Of a DNA stretch of 64,000 nucleotides, positions 25,965 through 39,144 are shown piece by piece (the stretch's first letter is position 1; every line of letters begins with the position of its first letter). The stretch is from Oceanivirga miroungae (GTDB lineage: Bacteria; Fusobacteriota; Fusobacteriia; Fusobacteriales; Leptotrichiaceae): the NCBI RefSeq assembly GCF_902505095.1, contig NZ_CABWIB010000001.1, forward strand, positions 1,254,688 through 1,318,687, read 5' to 3'. A program made the translations under genes and the position numbers. The notes beneath the pieces are model-generated. The model saw only the letters and a list, made by a program, of their open reading frames with translations, made no database searches and was not told where the DNA came from.

Positions 25965-26579
25965 TTACTTTCCTAAAATTTCTATAAGTTCTTTAGTAAT
26001 TTCTTCAGGTTTTCTTGTTCCATTTACTAAAACTGTTTTATTTTGTTTCTTATAGAATTCTAATACAGGTAATGTTTGTTTTTCATAATTTTCAAGTCTT
26101 TTTATTACAGCAACTTCAGTATCGTCATCTCTTTGAATTAAGTCTTCTTCTTTTTCATCTACAGGCGGATTGTATTTTATATGGTATATTTTACCTGTTT
26201 TTTTAGAAGTTCTTCTTCCTGTTATTCTTTCAACTATTTCACTCGCTGGAACATCTAATGCAATAACTTTATCTATATTAGTTATCTTATCTAAAAATTC
26301 AGCTTGTGCAACTGTTCTTGGGAATCCATCTAAAATATATCCATTTTTACAGTCATCTTTTTTCAATCTTTCATCTACTAATCCAACAACAACTTCATCA
26401 GGAACTAAATTTCCTGCATCCATATATTTTTTTGCTTCAAGACCTAATTTTGTTTCATTTGCTATTGCTTCTCTTAAAATATCTCCAGTTGATATTTGAG
26501 GTATATTAAATTTATTTATAAGCTCTTTTGCTTGTGTACCTTTTCCTGCTCCTGGAGGTCCAAATAATACTATATTCAT
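25965..26579 (-). CDS. adk: Adenylate kinase
   Basis: 204 residues. P-loop [17 protein letters not shown]-binding block [27 protein letters not shown], and the LID region [21 protein letters not shown], which lacks zinc cysteines. Interconverts ATP+AMP and 2 ADP. Lies 15 bases downstream of ftsZ, so it is probably co-transcribed with the division cluster. Confidence 0.95.
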   Translation of the reverse strand: MNIVLFGPPGAGKGTQAKELINKFNIPQISTGDILREAIANETKLGLEAKKYMDAGNLVPDEVVVGLVDERLKKDDCKNGYILDGFPRTVAQAEFLDKITNIDKVIALDVPASEIVERITGRRTSKKTGKIYHIKYNPPVDEKEEDLIQRDDDTEVAVIKRLENYEKQTLPVLEFYKKQNKTVLVNGTRKPEEITKELIEILGK

Positions 26580-26594
26580 CTCTACCTTCTTTCC

Positions 26595-27617
26595 TTAAAA
26601 TACTGGGACAATATCGTCTGCACTGTTATCAAAGGCTCTTCCGTCATATGTTTCTGTAGTTAAACCTTGTTTATCATTAAATCCAGTAGCTATAACTGTT
26701 AATAAAACATTTGTTCTATCAGGCTCGTCTATCATACCGTATATTAAATTATCTACTCCATCTTCTTTTCCACTTGCTTTTAAGTTTATAATATCTAGAA
26801 TTTCTTGAATATGATTCATTGTTATATTCTTACCAGCAGTGATATTTACTAATATCTTAGTTGCACCTTTTATATCTCTTTCTAATAAAGGATTTGTTAT
26901 TGTTCTTTCTACTAATGATTCAACAGTTTCATTTTCTTCAGATTCTCCAAATCCAAATAAAGTAACTCCTGCTTCTTTCATTATTGCTTCAACATCAGCA
27001 AAATCTAGATTAATTAATCCTTGTTTAGTAATTAATTCAGTAATACCTCTTATGGCAAAACGAATTATTTCATTAGATTTTTTTAAGTGTTCTGAATAAG
27101 GTAAATTACCTGCTTCAGGGAAATCAAGTAATTTTTGATTAGGTATTACAATTAAAACATCCACATATTTTTTTAATTCTAATATACCATTTTCAGCATT
27201 TACTTTTCTTTTTTTACCTTCAAAGTCAAATGGTTTTGTAACTATGGCTACAGTCAAAATATTTTCATCTTTTGCAGCTCTAGCTATAATAGGAGAAGCT
27301 CCTGTTCCTGTTCCTCCACCCATTCCTGCAGTTATAAAAATCATATCATGGTCTTTGACAACGTCTTCTAATTGTCTTTTTTTCTCTTCAGCTGCATTTC
27401 TTGCAACTTCAGGATTAGCTCCTGCTCCTAAATGCCCTATTGAAATTTTTTCTTCTGCAAGTGATTTTTTTAAATCTTGTTCGTCTGTATTAATTGCTGT
27501 GTATTCTACATCTTCTATTCCAGAAGAAATTAAATCATTTATTACATTTCCTCCAGCTCCACCTACACCTATTATTTTAATTTTAGTTCCCTTTGTTTTA
27601 AACTCTTGACCTTCCAT
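26595..27617 (-). CDS. ftsZ: Cell division GTPase FtsZ
   Basis: 340 residues from ATG 27617 (AGAGGTG six bases upstream). Nucleotide motifs IIGVGGAGGNVIND and the tubulin signature AGMGGGTGTGASPII are intact. The T7 loop is NLDFADVEAIM. The C-terminus is short: after the globular domain (ending about residue 315) only about 20 residues follow, ending SADDIVPVF, a poor match to the usual linker and tail peptide that bind FtsA. ftsA is not next to it. Polymerises into the division ring. Confidence 0.94.
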   Translation of the reverse strand: MEGQEFKTKGTKIKIIGVGGAGGNVINDLISSGIEDVEYTAINTDEQDLKKSLAEEKISIGHLGAGANPEVARNAAEEKKRQLEDVVKDHDMIFITAGMGGGTGTGASPIIARAAKDENILTVAIVTKPFDFEGKKRKVNAENGILELKKYVDVLIVIPNQKLLDFPEAGNLPYSEHLKKSNEIIRFAIRGITELITKQGLINLDFADVEAIMKEAGVTLFGFGESEENETVESLVERTITNPLLERDIKGATKILVNITAGKNITMNHIQEILDIINLKASGKEDGVDNLIYGMIDEPDRTNVLLTVIATGFNDKQGLTTETYDGRAFDNSADDIVPVF

Positions 27618-27667
27618 TAATTTCACCTCTTTATTTATACCCTTATTTTATTATTACTTTTCTAAAT

Positions 27668-27697
27668 ATTATACCATATTTTTCTTATTCTTGTCTA
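27668..27697 (-). promoter_or_regulatory. ftsZ promoter
   Basis: Minus strand TAGACA (27697-27692), 18-base spacer, TATAAT (27673-27668). Confidence 0.5.
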
Positions 27698-28360
27698 TTT
27701 TATAATAATTTTTGAATTAAATCTTAAATCAATGTATTCTATATTTTTATCTTTAGTTTCTTTTTCGTACATTATATATGCATTATTTAATTTTTTTTCA
27801 CTTATTTTTTGATCTAAATATACTCTAACCCCATCTTTTAATATTATTTGATAATATTTTTCGTATCTTTTTAATTCTGATGATAATTCATATAGTTTAC
27901 TCTTTTCTAAAACCTTTAGTATTTTAGATAGGTTTTTTCTATCTATATCATCTATTGGGCTATCTACTATTACATAATCTTTACTAATTGTCTCACTAAA
28001 ATATGCAAAAACATTAAGGTTATTATCGATAAGATAAAGTTTCCCTAGATTTATAAATGCAGATGGCTTTCTTTCATTTATTGTAACTATTAGTGTACTT
28101 GGATATTTTTTTCTAACATCTACATCCTGTACCCTTGCATCTTTTAGTATACTTGATTCTAGCATACTGCTATTTACATATGCTATTGGTTCATTTTTAA
28201 ACTTTTCAATTTTTTCTATAATATCTTCTTTAACTATTTCATTATTTCCGTAAATTTCTATTTTTGTTAAGTAAAAAAGTGATGATTCTGATAAATAGAG
28301 AATAAAAAGGACGATAGATAAAATTGAAATGATTAATAAAAACGTTTTTTTTCTATTCAT
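27695..28360 (-). CDS. ftsQ: Cell division protein FtsQ/DivIB
   Basis: 221 residues. One N-terminal membrane helix (about 7-24), then a POTRA domain (YLTKIEIYGNNEIVKEDIIEKI) and the beta domain (YPSTLIVTINERKPSAF). Scaffold of the division complex on the outer face of the inner membrane. Located between the J-domain gene and ftsZ, as in dcw clusters, but ftsA is absent. Confidence 0.87.
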   Translation of the reverse strand: MNRKKTFLLIISILSIVLFILYLSESSLFYLTKIEIYGNNEIVKEDIIEKIEKFKNEPIAYVNSSMLESSILKDARVQDVDVRKKYPSTLIVTINERKPSAFINLGKLYLIDNNLNVFAYFSETISKDYVIVDSPIDDIDRKNLSKILKVLEKSKLYELSSELKRYEKYYQIILKDGVRVYLDQKISEKKLNNAYIMYEKETKDKNIEYIDLRFNSKIIIK

Positions 28361-28374
28361 TTTCTCCTCAATTT

Positions 28375-28872
28375 CTAATTACTTTTCTCATACTTTTCTA
28401 TTATATCCCAATACTTATTTATCTTTTGACTCATTTCTAATGCTTCAGTCGTTTTATTTATATCCGGGTGATATTTAAGCAATAACTTTTTATATATTTT
28501 CTTTTTCTCATCATATGACATTGATTTATCCATACCTAGTTCGTTACATGCTTTTTCGTATTCATCTTCTTTATATATATTTTGATTAAAATTAGAATAA
28601 GAATTGTATTCATTATGAGTATTATTAAAAAACTCATAAAATTCTTCTTCATTTATTCTTCTATTTGTTCTAAAATTAAATTCAAAATTACTACTTTTTC
28701 TATTGTTATATCTAATAAATGCTATTACAAAAAATATTATAGCAAAAAGTGGATTTTTAAACCAAAGTAACGATATTAAAGCTAGTACTAAATGAACCTC
28801 ATATGGAAGTGATAATATTACTGATAAAACTAAAACAAAGCCTATAAAAAAGATAGCTAATAGTTGAAACAT
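28375..28872 (-). CDS. Membrane-anchored J-domain protein
   Basis: 165 residues. The N-terminal 50 residues make two hydrophobic segments, then a basic, Asn-rich linker, then a C-terminal J domain (YEKACNELGMDKSMSYDEKKKIYKKLLLKYHPDINK) with the HPD motif. It should recruit a DnaK-type chaperone to the membrane. No zinc-finger or substrate domain, so it is not DnaJ itself. It overlaps the end of murB by 16 bases and sits in the middle of the murein/division cluster, which is unusual. Confidence 0.82.
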   Translation of the reverse strand: MFQLLAIFFIGFVLVLSVILSLPYEVHLVLALISLLWFKNPLFAIIFFVIAFIRYNNRKSSNFEFNFRTNRRINEEEFYEFFNNTHNEYNSYSNFNQNIYKEDEYEKACNELGMDKSMSYDEKKKIYKKLLLKYHPDINKTTEALEMSQKINKYWDIIEKYEKSN

Positions 28873-29720
28873 TTACCATCATCTCCTATAATTATTAGCT
28901 CTAATTCTAATTCTATATCATATTTATTTTTTATAACTTTTTTTACATGTTCTATTAGCTTCATAACATCACAAAATTTTGCATTTCCTTTATTCACTAA
29001 AAAATTAGGGTGTTTTTCAGATACTTCTATATCTCCTATTCTATACCCTTTTAAACTAGCTTCACTTATTAATCTAGCTGCAAAATCATTTTCAGGATTT
29101 TTAAAAGTTGAACCCAAGTTAGGATATTCTAGTGGATGATTATTTTTTCTTTTTTCTATTTTGTCATTAGATTTTTCTTCATCAAAACCTTCGTCTAATC
29201 TAAAATATGCTCCAATAACTATCCACCTATTATCTTTTATTAATGTTGATCTATATCTTAATCCTAGTTCCTCTTTTGAAATTTCAACTATACCCAAATC
29301 TTTTCTAAATAATCTAACCTTTTCTACCTTATCAAATATTGTTGTTCCGTAAGCCCCTGCATTCATATTAATAAGCCCACCAATACTTCCTGGAATTCCT
29401 GTGATATTTTCTAAGCCCCCTAGATTATTTTTTTTCATAAATTCTGTAAATTCTGTTAAATCTACGCCTGATTCAACATAAATATATTTATCTTCTTTTT
29501 TTTCGATCTTATTTAATTTTTTTAGAGAAATAAAAGAAATATCTAGCTTTGTATCATTTATTAAAGTATTAGTTCCATTCCCAAGTAAATAATACTTATC
29601 TACCATTTCAAAAACCTTATATAGCTCTTCTTCATTTTCTATGTATATTAGTTCTTTTGCAATACCACCTATTTTCATATTAGAAAATGGTTTCATGCAA
29701 ATATCTTTTTCTATTTTCAT
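28857..29720 (-). CDS. murB: UDP-N-acetylenolpyruvoylglucosamine reductase
   Basis: 287 residues. FAD-binding pattern YLLGNGTNTLI and GIPGSIGGLINMNAGAYG; RYRSTLI and NLGSTFKNPEND are the substrate and proton-donor region (type II MurB). Makes UDP-N-acetylmuramate in the cytoplasm. Starts two bases after murC. Confidence 0.94.
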   Translation of the reverse strand: MKIEKDICMKPFSNMKIGGIAKELIYIENEEELYKVFEMVDKYYLLGNGTNTLINDTKLDISFISLKKLNKIEKKEDKYIYVESGVDLTEFTEFMKKNNLGGLENITGIPGSIGGLINMNAGAYGTTIFDKVEKVRLFRKDLGIVEISKEELGLRYRSTLIKDNRWIVIGAYFRLDEGFDEEKSNDKIEKRKNNHPLEYPNLGSTFKNPENDFAARLISEASLKGYRIGDIEVSEKHPNFLVNKGNAKFCDVMKLIEHVKKVIKNKYDIELELELIIIGDDGKCFNY

Positions 29721-29722
29721 TT

Positions 29723-31084
29723 TTAACCTTTCAATTTATCAGATATTGTATATGCTAATTTTGAAATAAGTCCTGCTCCCATAAATAGATATACTTCATC
29801 TTTTTTACTTTCACAACACATCTTTTCAATTAAAATATCTGGTAAAACTACTTCTACTTTTTTATTATTATCTAATAACTTTATTTTTTCTTTTAAATCA
29901 AATGAACTAATATTTTCTGTATTTTCCTCACTTGCTGCATATATTGGAAGTAATATTACTTCATTGGCTTCAACTAAAGCCTTTGCAAACTCATCCATAA
30001 AAAAGCTTGTTCTTGTATATCGATGTGGCTCAAATACTGCAATAATCTTCCCTTTTTCTATACTTCTAGCTGCTTTAATTGTCGCATTTATTTCTGTTGG
30101 ATGATGAGCGTAATCATCTATTATCTTTATATCATTATCATATATAAGCTGGTATCTTCTTTTAGCACCAGTAAATTCTAATAAACTTTTTTTAATATCC
30201 TCTATACTAACACCTAATTCATTTGCAATATATATAGCTGCTAATGAATTTGATACATTATGAAGTCCTGGCACTTTTAACATAAATTCACCTATACTTT
30301 TATAATTTAAAATAACTTCATATTTAGTTAATCCATTTTCTACTCTGATATTTTTTGCATAAATATCACTTTCTTTATTTATGCTATATCTAACTATTCT
30401 ATCTTCATACTTAGATAAATCTAAACTTTTAATATTTTCACAATCAGAAGATAGTATGATTTTTTTATCAGTTTGAGATATAAACTGAATAAATGAGTTT
30501 TTAATATTTTCTAAATTACCATGATGTTCCAAGTGATCACTTTCTATGTTAGTTATAACAGAATAATTAGGGTATAATTCTAAAAAAGAATTATCGCTTT
30601 CATCAGCTTCTACTATAAATAAATCAGAATTTCCTACTCTACTATTTGAGTTTATACCTGGTACTATACCACCTACAACCACATAAGGATCTTTTTTTAG
30701 TAAAGATGTTGATATCATGGAAGATGTAGTAGTTTTTCCATGTGTTCCTGCTACTGCTATTTTGCAATTAAATTTATTGAAAATATCAGCTAACATTTTT
30801 CCTCTTCTTCTAATGTCAGATACATTGTTTATCGCATAAATATACTCTTTATTATTTTTTTTAATAGCTGTTGAGTATACATAAATATCCGGATTAAAAT
30901 CTTTAATATTTTCTTCTACTTGAGATATATTCACCTTTATCCCTATATCTTCTAAACTTTTAGTCATATTTGTATATGATAAGTCAGAACCACTAACATC
31001 ATAGCCTTGTAACTTTAATATTTTAGCAATACCACTCATACCAATTCCATTTATACCACTAAAATATACCTTCTTATTTTTCAT
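29723..31084 (-). CDS. murC: UDP-N-acetylmuramate--L-alanine ligase
   Basis: 453 residues. Rossmann start FSGINGIGMSGIAKIL, ATP loop VAGTHGKTTTSSMIS, VEADESDNSFLELYP, and DDYAHHPTEINATIKAAR. Adds L-Ala to UDP-MurNAc. Overlaps murG by 11 bases, and murB follows it. Confidence 0.95.
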   Translation of the reverse strand: MKNKKVYFSGINGIGMSGIAKILKLQGYDVSGSDLSYTNMTKSLEDIGIKVNISQVEENIKDFNPDIYVYSTAIKKNNKEYIYAINNVSDIRRRGKMLADIFNKFNCKIAVAGTHGKTTTSSMISTSLLKKDPYVVVGGIVPGINSNSRVGNSDLFIVEADESDNSFLELYPNYSVITNIESDHLEHHGNLENIKNSFIQFISQTDKKIILSSDCENIKSLDLSKYEDRIVRYSINKESDIYAKNIRVENGLTKYEVILNYKSIGEFMLKVPGLHNVSNSLAAIYIANELGVSIEDIKKSLLEFTGAKRRYQLIYDNDIKIIDDYAHHPTEINATIKAARSIEKGKIIAVFEPHRYTRTSFFMDEFAKALVEANEVILLPIYAASEENTENISSFDLKEKIKLLDNNKKVEVVLPDILIEKMCCESKKDEVYLFMGAGLISKLAYTISDKLKG

Positions 31085-32138
31085 TTTCTTCTTCTTTCAT
31101 TTCCTTTATAATATTTAAAACAGCATTCCCTGTATATATCTTATCTAAATTTTCTATCATAAATTTTAAAACTGACTCTTTATATGTAAGATTTATTGCC
31201 TCGTTTATTGCGTTTTTTGCTTTTTCATTTGTATAAACCTTACTTGCATTTATATACTCTAACATTAATGCGTTTTCTGATTGGCCGACAAAATCATAAG
31301 GTATTAAAATTGAAGGCTTTCTAAGCTCTATTATTTCAGAAATTGTAGAGGCTCCTGCTCTTGATACCAGTATATCAGCTGCAGCCATTATTTCATATAC
31401 ATTATCAAAGTAATCTTTTAATACTAAATTATCCTGATATCTTACTCTTGTTAGTACATCGGTATATAGTTTTTTACCTGTAGCCCAATATATTAATACA
31501 TCATTTTTTTTATCTATTTCTTCACTTAAGTATATCATTGCATCATTAATATTTTTTGCACCTAAACTTCCACCAACAACTAATACAACTTTTTTATTAA
31601 CATCAATTCCTAATTTTTCTCTGGCTTTTTCTTTTGAAATATTATAAAATTCTTCTCTTAATGGATTTCCAGTTACAATATACTTATCCTTATTTTTATC
31701 CTTTATATACTTTAATGACTCATCAAAAGCTAAAAATACTTTTTTAGCAAATCTTTTTAAAAATTTATTGGCTGAACCCATTAAAATATTTTGTTCTTGA
31801 ATATATATATTAAGTTTTAGTAATCTTGCTGCTAATACTGTAGGTATTGAAATATAGTTACCAAAACCTATTACTGTATCTATATTATTTTCTTTTAATA
31901 TTTTTCTAGATTTATAAACTGCTTTTAGCATTTTAAATATATTTTTCACTTTATTTAGAGGTAATATATCAAGTCCATAAAACTTATAATTTTTACTCGG
32001 AACTAAATCTTTTTCCATTCTATGTTCTGTTCCTATAAATATTACGTTATATCCTTTTTTTCTTAACTCTTCTAAAAGCGCTAAGGCTGGATATATATGG
32101 CCCCCTGTTCCTCCTGTTGTTATAGCTATATTTTTCAT
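31074..32138 (-). CDS. murG: MurG N-acetylglucosaminyltransferase
   Basis: 354 residues. GTGGHIYPALALLEEL at the N-terminus, the GNY/IQEQN acceptor region and VVGGSLGAKNIND plus SRAGASTISEIIELRKPSILIPY for UDP-GlcNAc binding. Makes lipid II at the inner face of the membrane. First gene of the murG-murC-murB-J-ftsQ-ftsZ-adk-map run. Confidence 0.95.
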   Translation of the reverse strand: MKNIAITTGGTGGHIYPALALLEELRKKGYNVIFIGTEHRMEKDLVPSKNYKFYGLDILPLNKVKNIFKMLKAVYKSRKILKENNIDTVIGFGNYISIPTVLAARLLKLNIYIQEQNILMGSANKFLKRFAKKVFLAFDESLKYIKDKNKDKYIVTGNPLREEFYNISKEKAREKLGIDVNKKVVLVVGGSLGAKNINDAMIYLSEEIDKKNDVLIYWATGKKLYTDVLTRVRYQDNLVLKDYFDNVYEIMAAADILVSRAGASTISEIIELRKPSILIPYDFVGQSENALMLEYINASKVYTNEKAKNAINEAINLTYKESVLKFMIENLDKIYTGNAVLNIIKEMKEEENEK

Positions 32139-32160
32139 TTTAGCCCCCTTTTACACACTT

Positions 32161-32189
32161 AGTGTAACTTTTTTTTATATTTATGTCAA
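32161..32189 (-). promoter_or_regulatory. murG operon promoter
   Basis: Minus strand TTGACA (32189-32184), 17-base spacer, TACACT (32166-32161). Confidence 0.55.
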
Positions 32190-32194
32190 TTAGC

Positions 32195-32217
32195 AAAAAA
32201 AAAAGACCTAAGTCTTT
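32195..32217 (-). terminator. Terminator of the rRNA-tRNA operon
   Basis: Minus strand AAGAC-TTAG-GTCTT followed by about ten T. Confidence 0.75.
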
Positions 32218-32219
32218 AC

Positions 32220-32303
32220 TGGTGCACGAGGAGGGACTTGAACCCTCATGTCAAAGACGCTAGATCCTAAGTCTAGTGCGTATGCCAATTTCGCCACCCG
32301 TGC
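32220..32303 (-). tRNA. tRNA-Leu (TAG)
   Basis: Acceptor GCACGGG/CTCGTGC, anticodon stem CTAGA/TCTAG with loop CTTAGGA (anticodon TAG), long variable arm, encoded CCA. 84 bases. Confidence 0.93.
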
Positions 32304-32308
32304 ATTTA

Positions 32309-32385
32309 TGGGGTGATCGACGAGACTTGAACTCGCGACAACCAGAACCACAATCTGGCGCTCTACCTGCTGAACTACGATCACC
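32309..32385 (-). tRNA. tRNA-His (GTG)
   Basis: Acceptor GTGATCG/CGATCAC with a genome-encoded G at -1 opposite C73, anticodon loop TTGTGGT (anticodon GTG), encoded CCA. Confidence 0.93.
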
Positions 32386-32387
32386 AT

Positions 32388-32463
32388 TGGAGCGGGAAAC
32401 GAGGGTCGAACTCGCGACATTCAGCTTGGAAGGCTGACACTCTACCAACTGAGTTATTCCCGC
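32388..32463 (-). tRNA. tRNA-Gly (TCC)
   Basis: Acceptor GCGGGAA, anticodon stem CAGC/GCTG with loop CTTCCAA (anticodon TCC), encoded CCA. 76 bases. Confidence 0.93.
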
Positions 32464-32488
32464 AACTCTTTTTTCTCTTTTCAAAAAA

Positions 32489-32565
32489 TGGTCGGTGTGA
32501 CAGGATTTGAACCTACGACCCCTTGTTCCCAAGACAAGTGCGCTACCTAACTGCGCTACACACCG
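32489..32565 (-). tRNA. tRNA-Pro (TGG)
   Basis: Acceptor CGGTGTG/CACACCG, anticodon stem CTTGT/ACAAG with loop CTTGGGA (anticodon TGG), encoded CCA. 77 bases. Confidence 0.93.
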
Positions 32566-32574
32566 ACTTTTTAA

Positions 32575-32683
32575 TTTGGCAACTACCTATTTTCCCGCTT
32601 ACGAAGTATCTTCGGCGTACACGTGCTTAACTGCTAGGTTCGATATGTTACTAGGTGTATCCACGTGGCTATTATCACCAAAT
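32575..32683 (-). rRNA. rrf: 5S ribosomal RNA
   Basis: The minus strand starts TTTGGTGATAATAGCC and ends GGTAGTTGCCAAA (pairing ends), with the conserved CGAACCTAGCAGTTAAGC core. Ends are approximate. Confidence 0.9.
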
Positions 32684-32729
32684 TTATTGTTCTAGGACAA
32701 TTAGAAATAAATAGTAGTAGTAAAATATT

Positions 32730-35645
<2,916 letters not shown>

Positions 35646-35769
35646 TTTTTAACTCTATCTATCTCTTTTGTTAAAGTTGTAATATTTTACCTACTATTCA
35701 TTTCTCATTGTCCTATTTTTTTAATTTAAAGATAATTTGCAAACAAGATAAGAAGTCTTTTCATTTCTC

Positions 35770-37285
<1,516 letters not shown>

Positions 37286-37402
37286 AATTTATTTTTCCTT
37301 GTTTTTTTTCACCTTATTGTCTTTTATCTTAACTTGTTTGCATTTGTTTTTATTATCTTTTCATTGTTCTTATCAAGCTTTCTTTCCCGCTTGACAAGAT
37401 AT

Positions 37403-37432
37403 ATACTAACAAATTTTTAGGTACCTTGTCAA
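37403..37432 (-). promoter_or_regulatory. rRNA operon promoter
   Basis: Minus strand TTGACA (37432-37427), 18-base spacer, TAGTAT (37408-37403), preceded by a long A/T tract at 37435-37465 that could act as an UP element. The rest of 37286-37569 holds the leader and the tuf terminator only. Confidence 0.6.
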
Positions 37433-37508
37433 GAAAATTTTGATTTTTTTTAAAAATTTTTTTCAAAAACCACTCCAGATTTTGTATTTATTAAGATTGT
37501 TTTAATGT

Positions 37509-37545
37509 AAAAAGATGAGAAATTATATACCTCTTTCTCATCTTT
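37509..37545 (-). terminator. tuf terminator
   Basis: GATGAGAAA/TTTCTCATC arms with T-runs on both sides. Confidence 0.7.
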
Positions 37546-37569
37546 TCTGTTTTTGTTATTTTACTCTAC

Positions 37570-38754
37570 TTATTTTCTTACTTCAGAAACTACTCCAGAA
37601 GCTACTGTTCTTCCACCTTCACGGATTGCGAATCTTAATCCTGGTTCCATTGCGATTGGGTGTATTAATTTAACTTCTACTTTTACGTTATCTCCAGGCA
37701 TTACCATTTCTACACCTTCTGGTAATTGTACTTCTCCTGTTATGTCAGTTGTTCTGAAATAGAATTGTGGTTTGTATCCTGTAAAGAATGGAGTATGTCT
37801 TCCACCTTCTTCTTTTGTTAATACGTAGATTTCTCCCATGAATTCTGTATGAGGTTTGATTGATCCTATCTTAGCTAATACTTGTCCTCTTTCTACTTCT
37901 TCTTTCTTGATTCCTCTTAATAATGCTCCTATATTATCCCCTGCTTGTCCTTGGTCTAATAATTTTCTGAACATTTCTACTCCAGTTACTGTAGATTTTA
38001 CTGTTGGTTTGATTCCTACTATTTCTACTTCTTCTCCAACTTTTACTAATCCTCTTTCTACTCTTCCTGTTACAACTGTTCCACGTCCTGTTATTGTCAT
38101 TACGTCTTCAATTGGCATTAAGAATGGTAAGTTAATTGGTCTTTCTGGTGTTGGTATGTATTCATCTACTGCATCTATTAATTCTAAGATTTTTTCTTCC
38201 CATACTTTTTCTCCATTTAATGCTCCTAAGCTTGACCCTCTTATTACTGGTACGTCATCTCCTGGGAAATCATATTCGTTTAATAATTCTCTTACTTCCA
38301 TTTCTACTAAGTCTAATAATTCTTCATCATCAACCATATCAGATTTGTTTAAGTATACTACTATGTAAGGTACTCCTACTTGTCTTGCTAATAGTATGTG
38401 TTCTCTTGTTTGTGGCATTGGTCCATCAGCTGCTGATACTACTAAGATAGCTCCATCCATTTGTGCTGCTCCTGTTATCATGTTTTTAACATAGTCAGCA
38501 TGGCCTGGACAGTCTACGTGTGCGTAGTGTCTTTTTTCTGATTCATACTCAATGTGTGCTGTGTTGATTGTTATCCCTCTTTCTCTTTCTTCTGGAGCTT
38601 GGTCGATATTTTCAAAATCAACTTTTTGTGCTAATCCTCTTTCAGATAATACTTTTGAGATCGCTGCTGTTGTTGTTGTCTTACCGTGATCTACGTGTCC
38701 TATTGTTCCAACGTTAACGTGTTCTTTTACTCTTTCGAACTTTTGTTTTGCCAT
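37570..38754 (-). CDS. tuf: Elongation factor Tu
   Basis: 394 residues from ATG 38754 ([19 protein letters not shown]), preceded by AGGAGGAAA. GTPase motifs [18 protein letters not shown] and NKSDMVD are intact. Delivers aminoacyl-tRNA to the ribosome. It stands alone here rather than next to fusA/rpsL, between its own promoter and terminator. Confidence 0.97.
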   Translation of the reverse strand: MAKQKFERVKEHVNVGTIGHVDHGKTTTTAAISKVLSERGLAQKVDFENIDQAPEERERGITINTAHIEYESEKRHYAHVDCPGHADYVKNMITGAAQMDGAILVVSAADGPMPQTREHILLARQVGVPYIVVYLNKSDMVDDEELLDLVEMEVRELLNEYDFPGDDVPVIRGSSLGALNGEKVWEEKILELIDAVDEYIPTPERPINLPFLMPIEDVMTITGRGTVVTGRVERGLVKVGEEVEIVGIKPTVKSTVTGVEMFRKLLDQGQAGDNIGALLRGIKKEEVERGQVLAKIGSIKPHTEFMGEIYVLTKEEGGRHTPFFTGYKPQFYFRTTDITGEVQLPEGVEMVMPGDNVKVEVKLIHPIAMEPGLRFAIREGGRTVASGVVSEVRK

Positions 38755-38792
38755 TTTTATTTTCCTCCTAATAATTATTACTCTTTTAGTCA

Positions 38793-38821
38793 ATTATATC
38801 ATTTTGATTTTTTAAAGTCAA
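38793..38821 (-). promoter_or_regulatory. tuf promoter
   Basis: Minus strand TTGACT (38821-38816), 17-base spacer, TATAAT (38798-38793). Confidence 0.7.
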
Positions 38822-38845
38822 TTAAATAAAGCCTCTAGAATGCAT

Positions 38846-38869
38846 AAAAAAAAAAGAAGTTATAACTTC
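38846..38869 (-). terminator. rpmF terminator
   Basis: Palindrome GAAGTTATAACTTC followed on the minus strand by about ten T. Confidence 0.7.
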
Positions 38870-38875
38870 TAATTT

Positions 38876-39055
38876 TTACTCTGCATCATCAGATATTATT
38901 TGTCTACCTCTATATAGCCCTGTTTCTAAGTTTAATCTATGAGGTCTTCTAACTGTTCCATCTGCTTCTTTAACGAAAACAGGTGCATTTATTGCATCAT
39001 GTGCTCTTCTCATATTTCTTTTTGCTTTAGAGGTTCTCTTCTTTGGTACTGCCAT
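38876..39055 (-). CDS. rpmF: Ribosomal protein bL32
   Basis: 59 residues, starting MAVPKKRTSKAKRNMRRAHD and ending with RGRQIISDDAE. It is the cysteine-free form (no zinc ribbon). AAAGGAGCTC lies upstream of the ATG. Transcribed alone from a strong promoter. Confidence 0.94.
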   Translation of the reverse strand: MAVPKKRTSKAKRNMRRAHDAINAPVFVKEADGTVRRPHRLNLETGLYRGRQIISDDAE

Positions 39056-39090
39056 TTCTTGAGCTCCTTTCAGTTTCGTAATTACAAGCC

Positions 39091-39119
39091 ATTATATCAA
39101 ATAAGATATTGCTTGTCAA
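39091..39119 (-). promoter_or_regulatory. rpmF promoter
   Basis: Minus strand TTGACA (39119-39114), 17-base spacer, TATAAT (39096-39091): a near-consensus promoter. The hairpin AGGGGAC-TAT-GTCCCCT at about 39124-39141 precedes it and may end the rpsA transcript. Confidence 0.75.
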
Positions 39120-39144
39120 CATTAGGGGACATAGTCCCCTAAAA

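Noticed and set aside
24864-27609. Plus-strand frames opposite rplU, adk and ftsZ
   Set aside because: They are antisense shadows of well-conserved genes, rich in Leu/Phe/Ser, with no ribosome sites.
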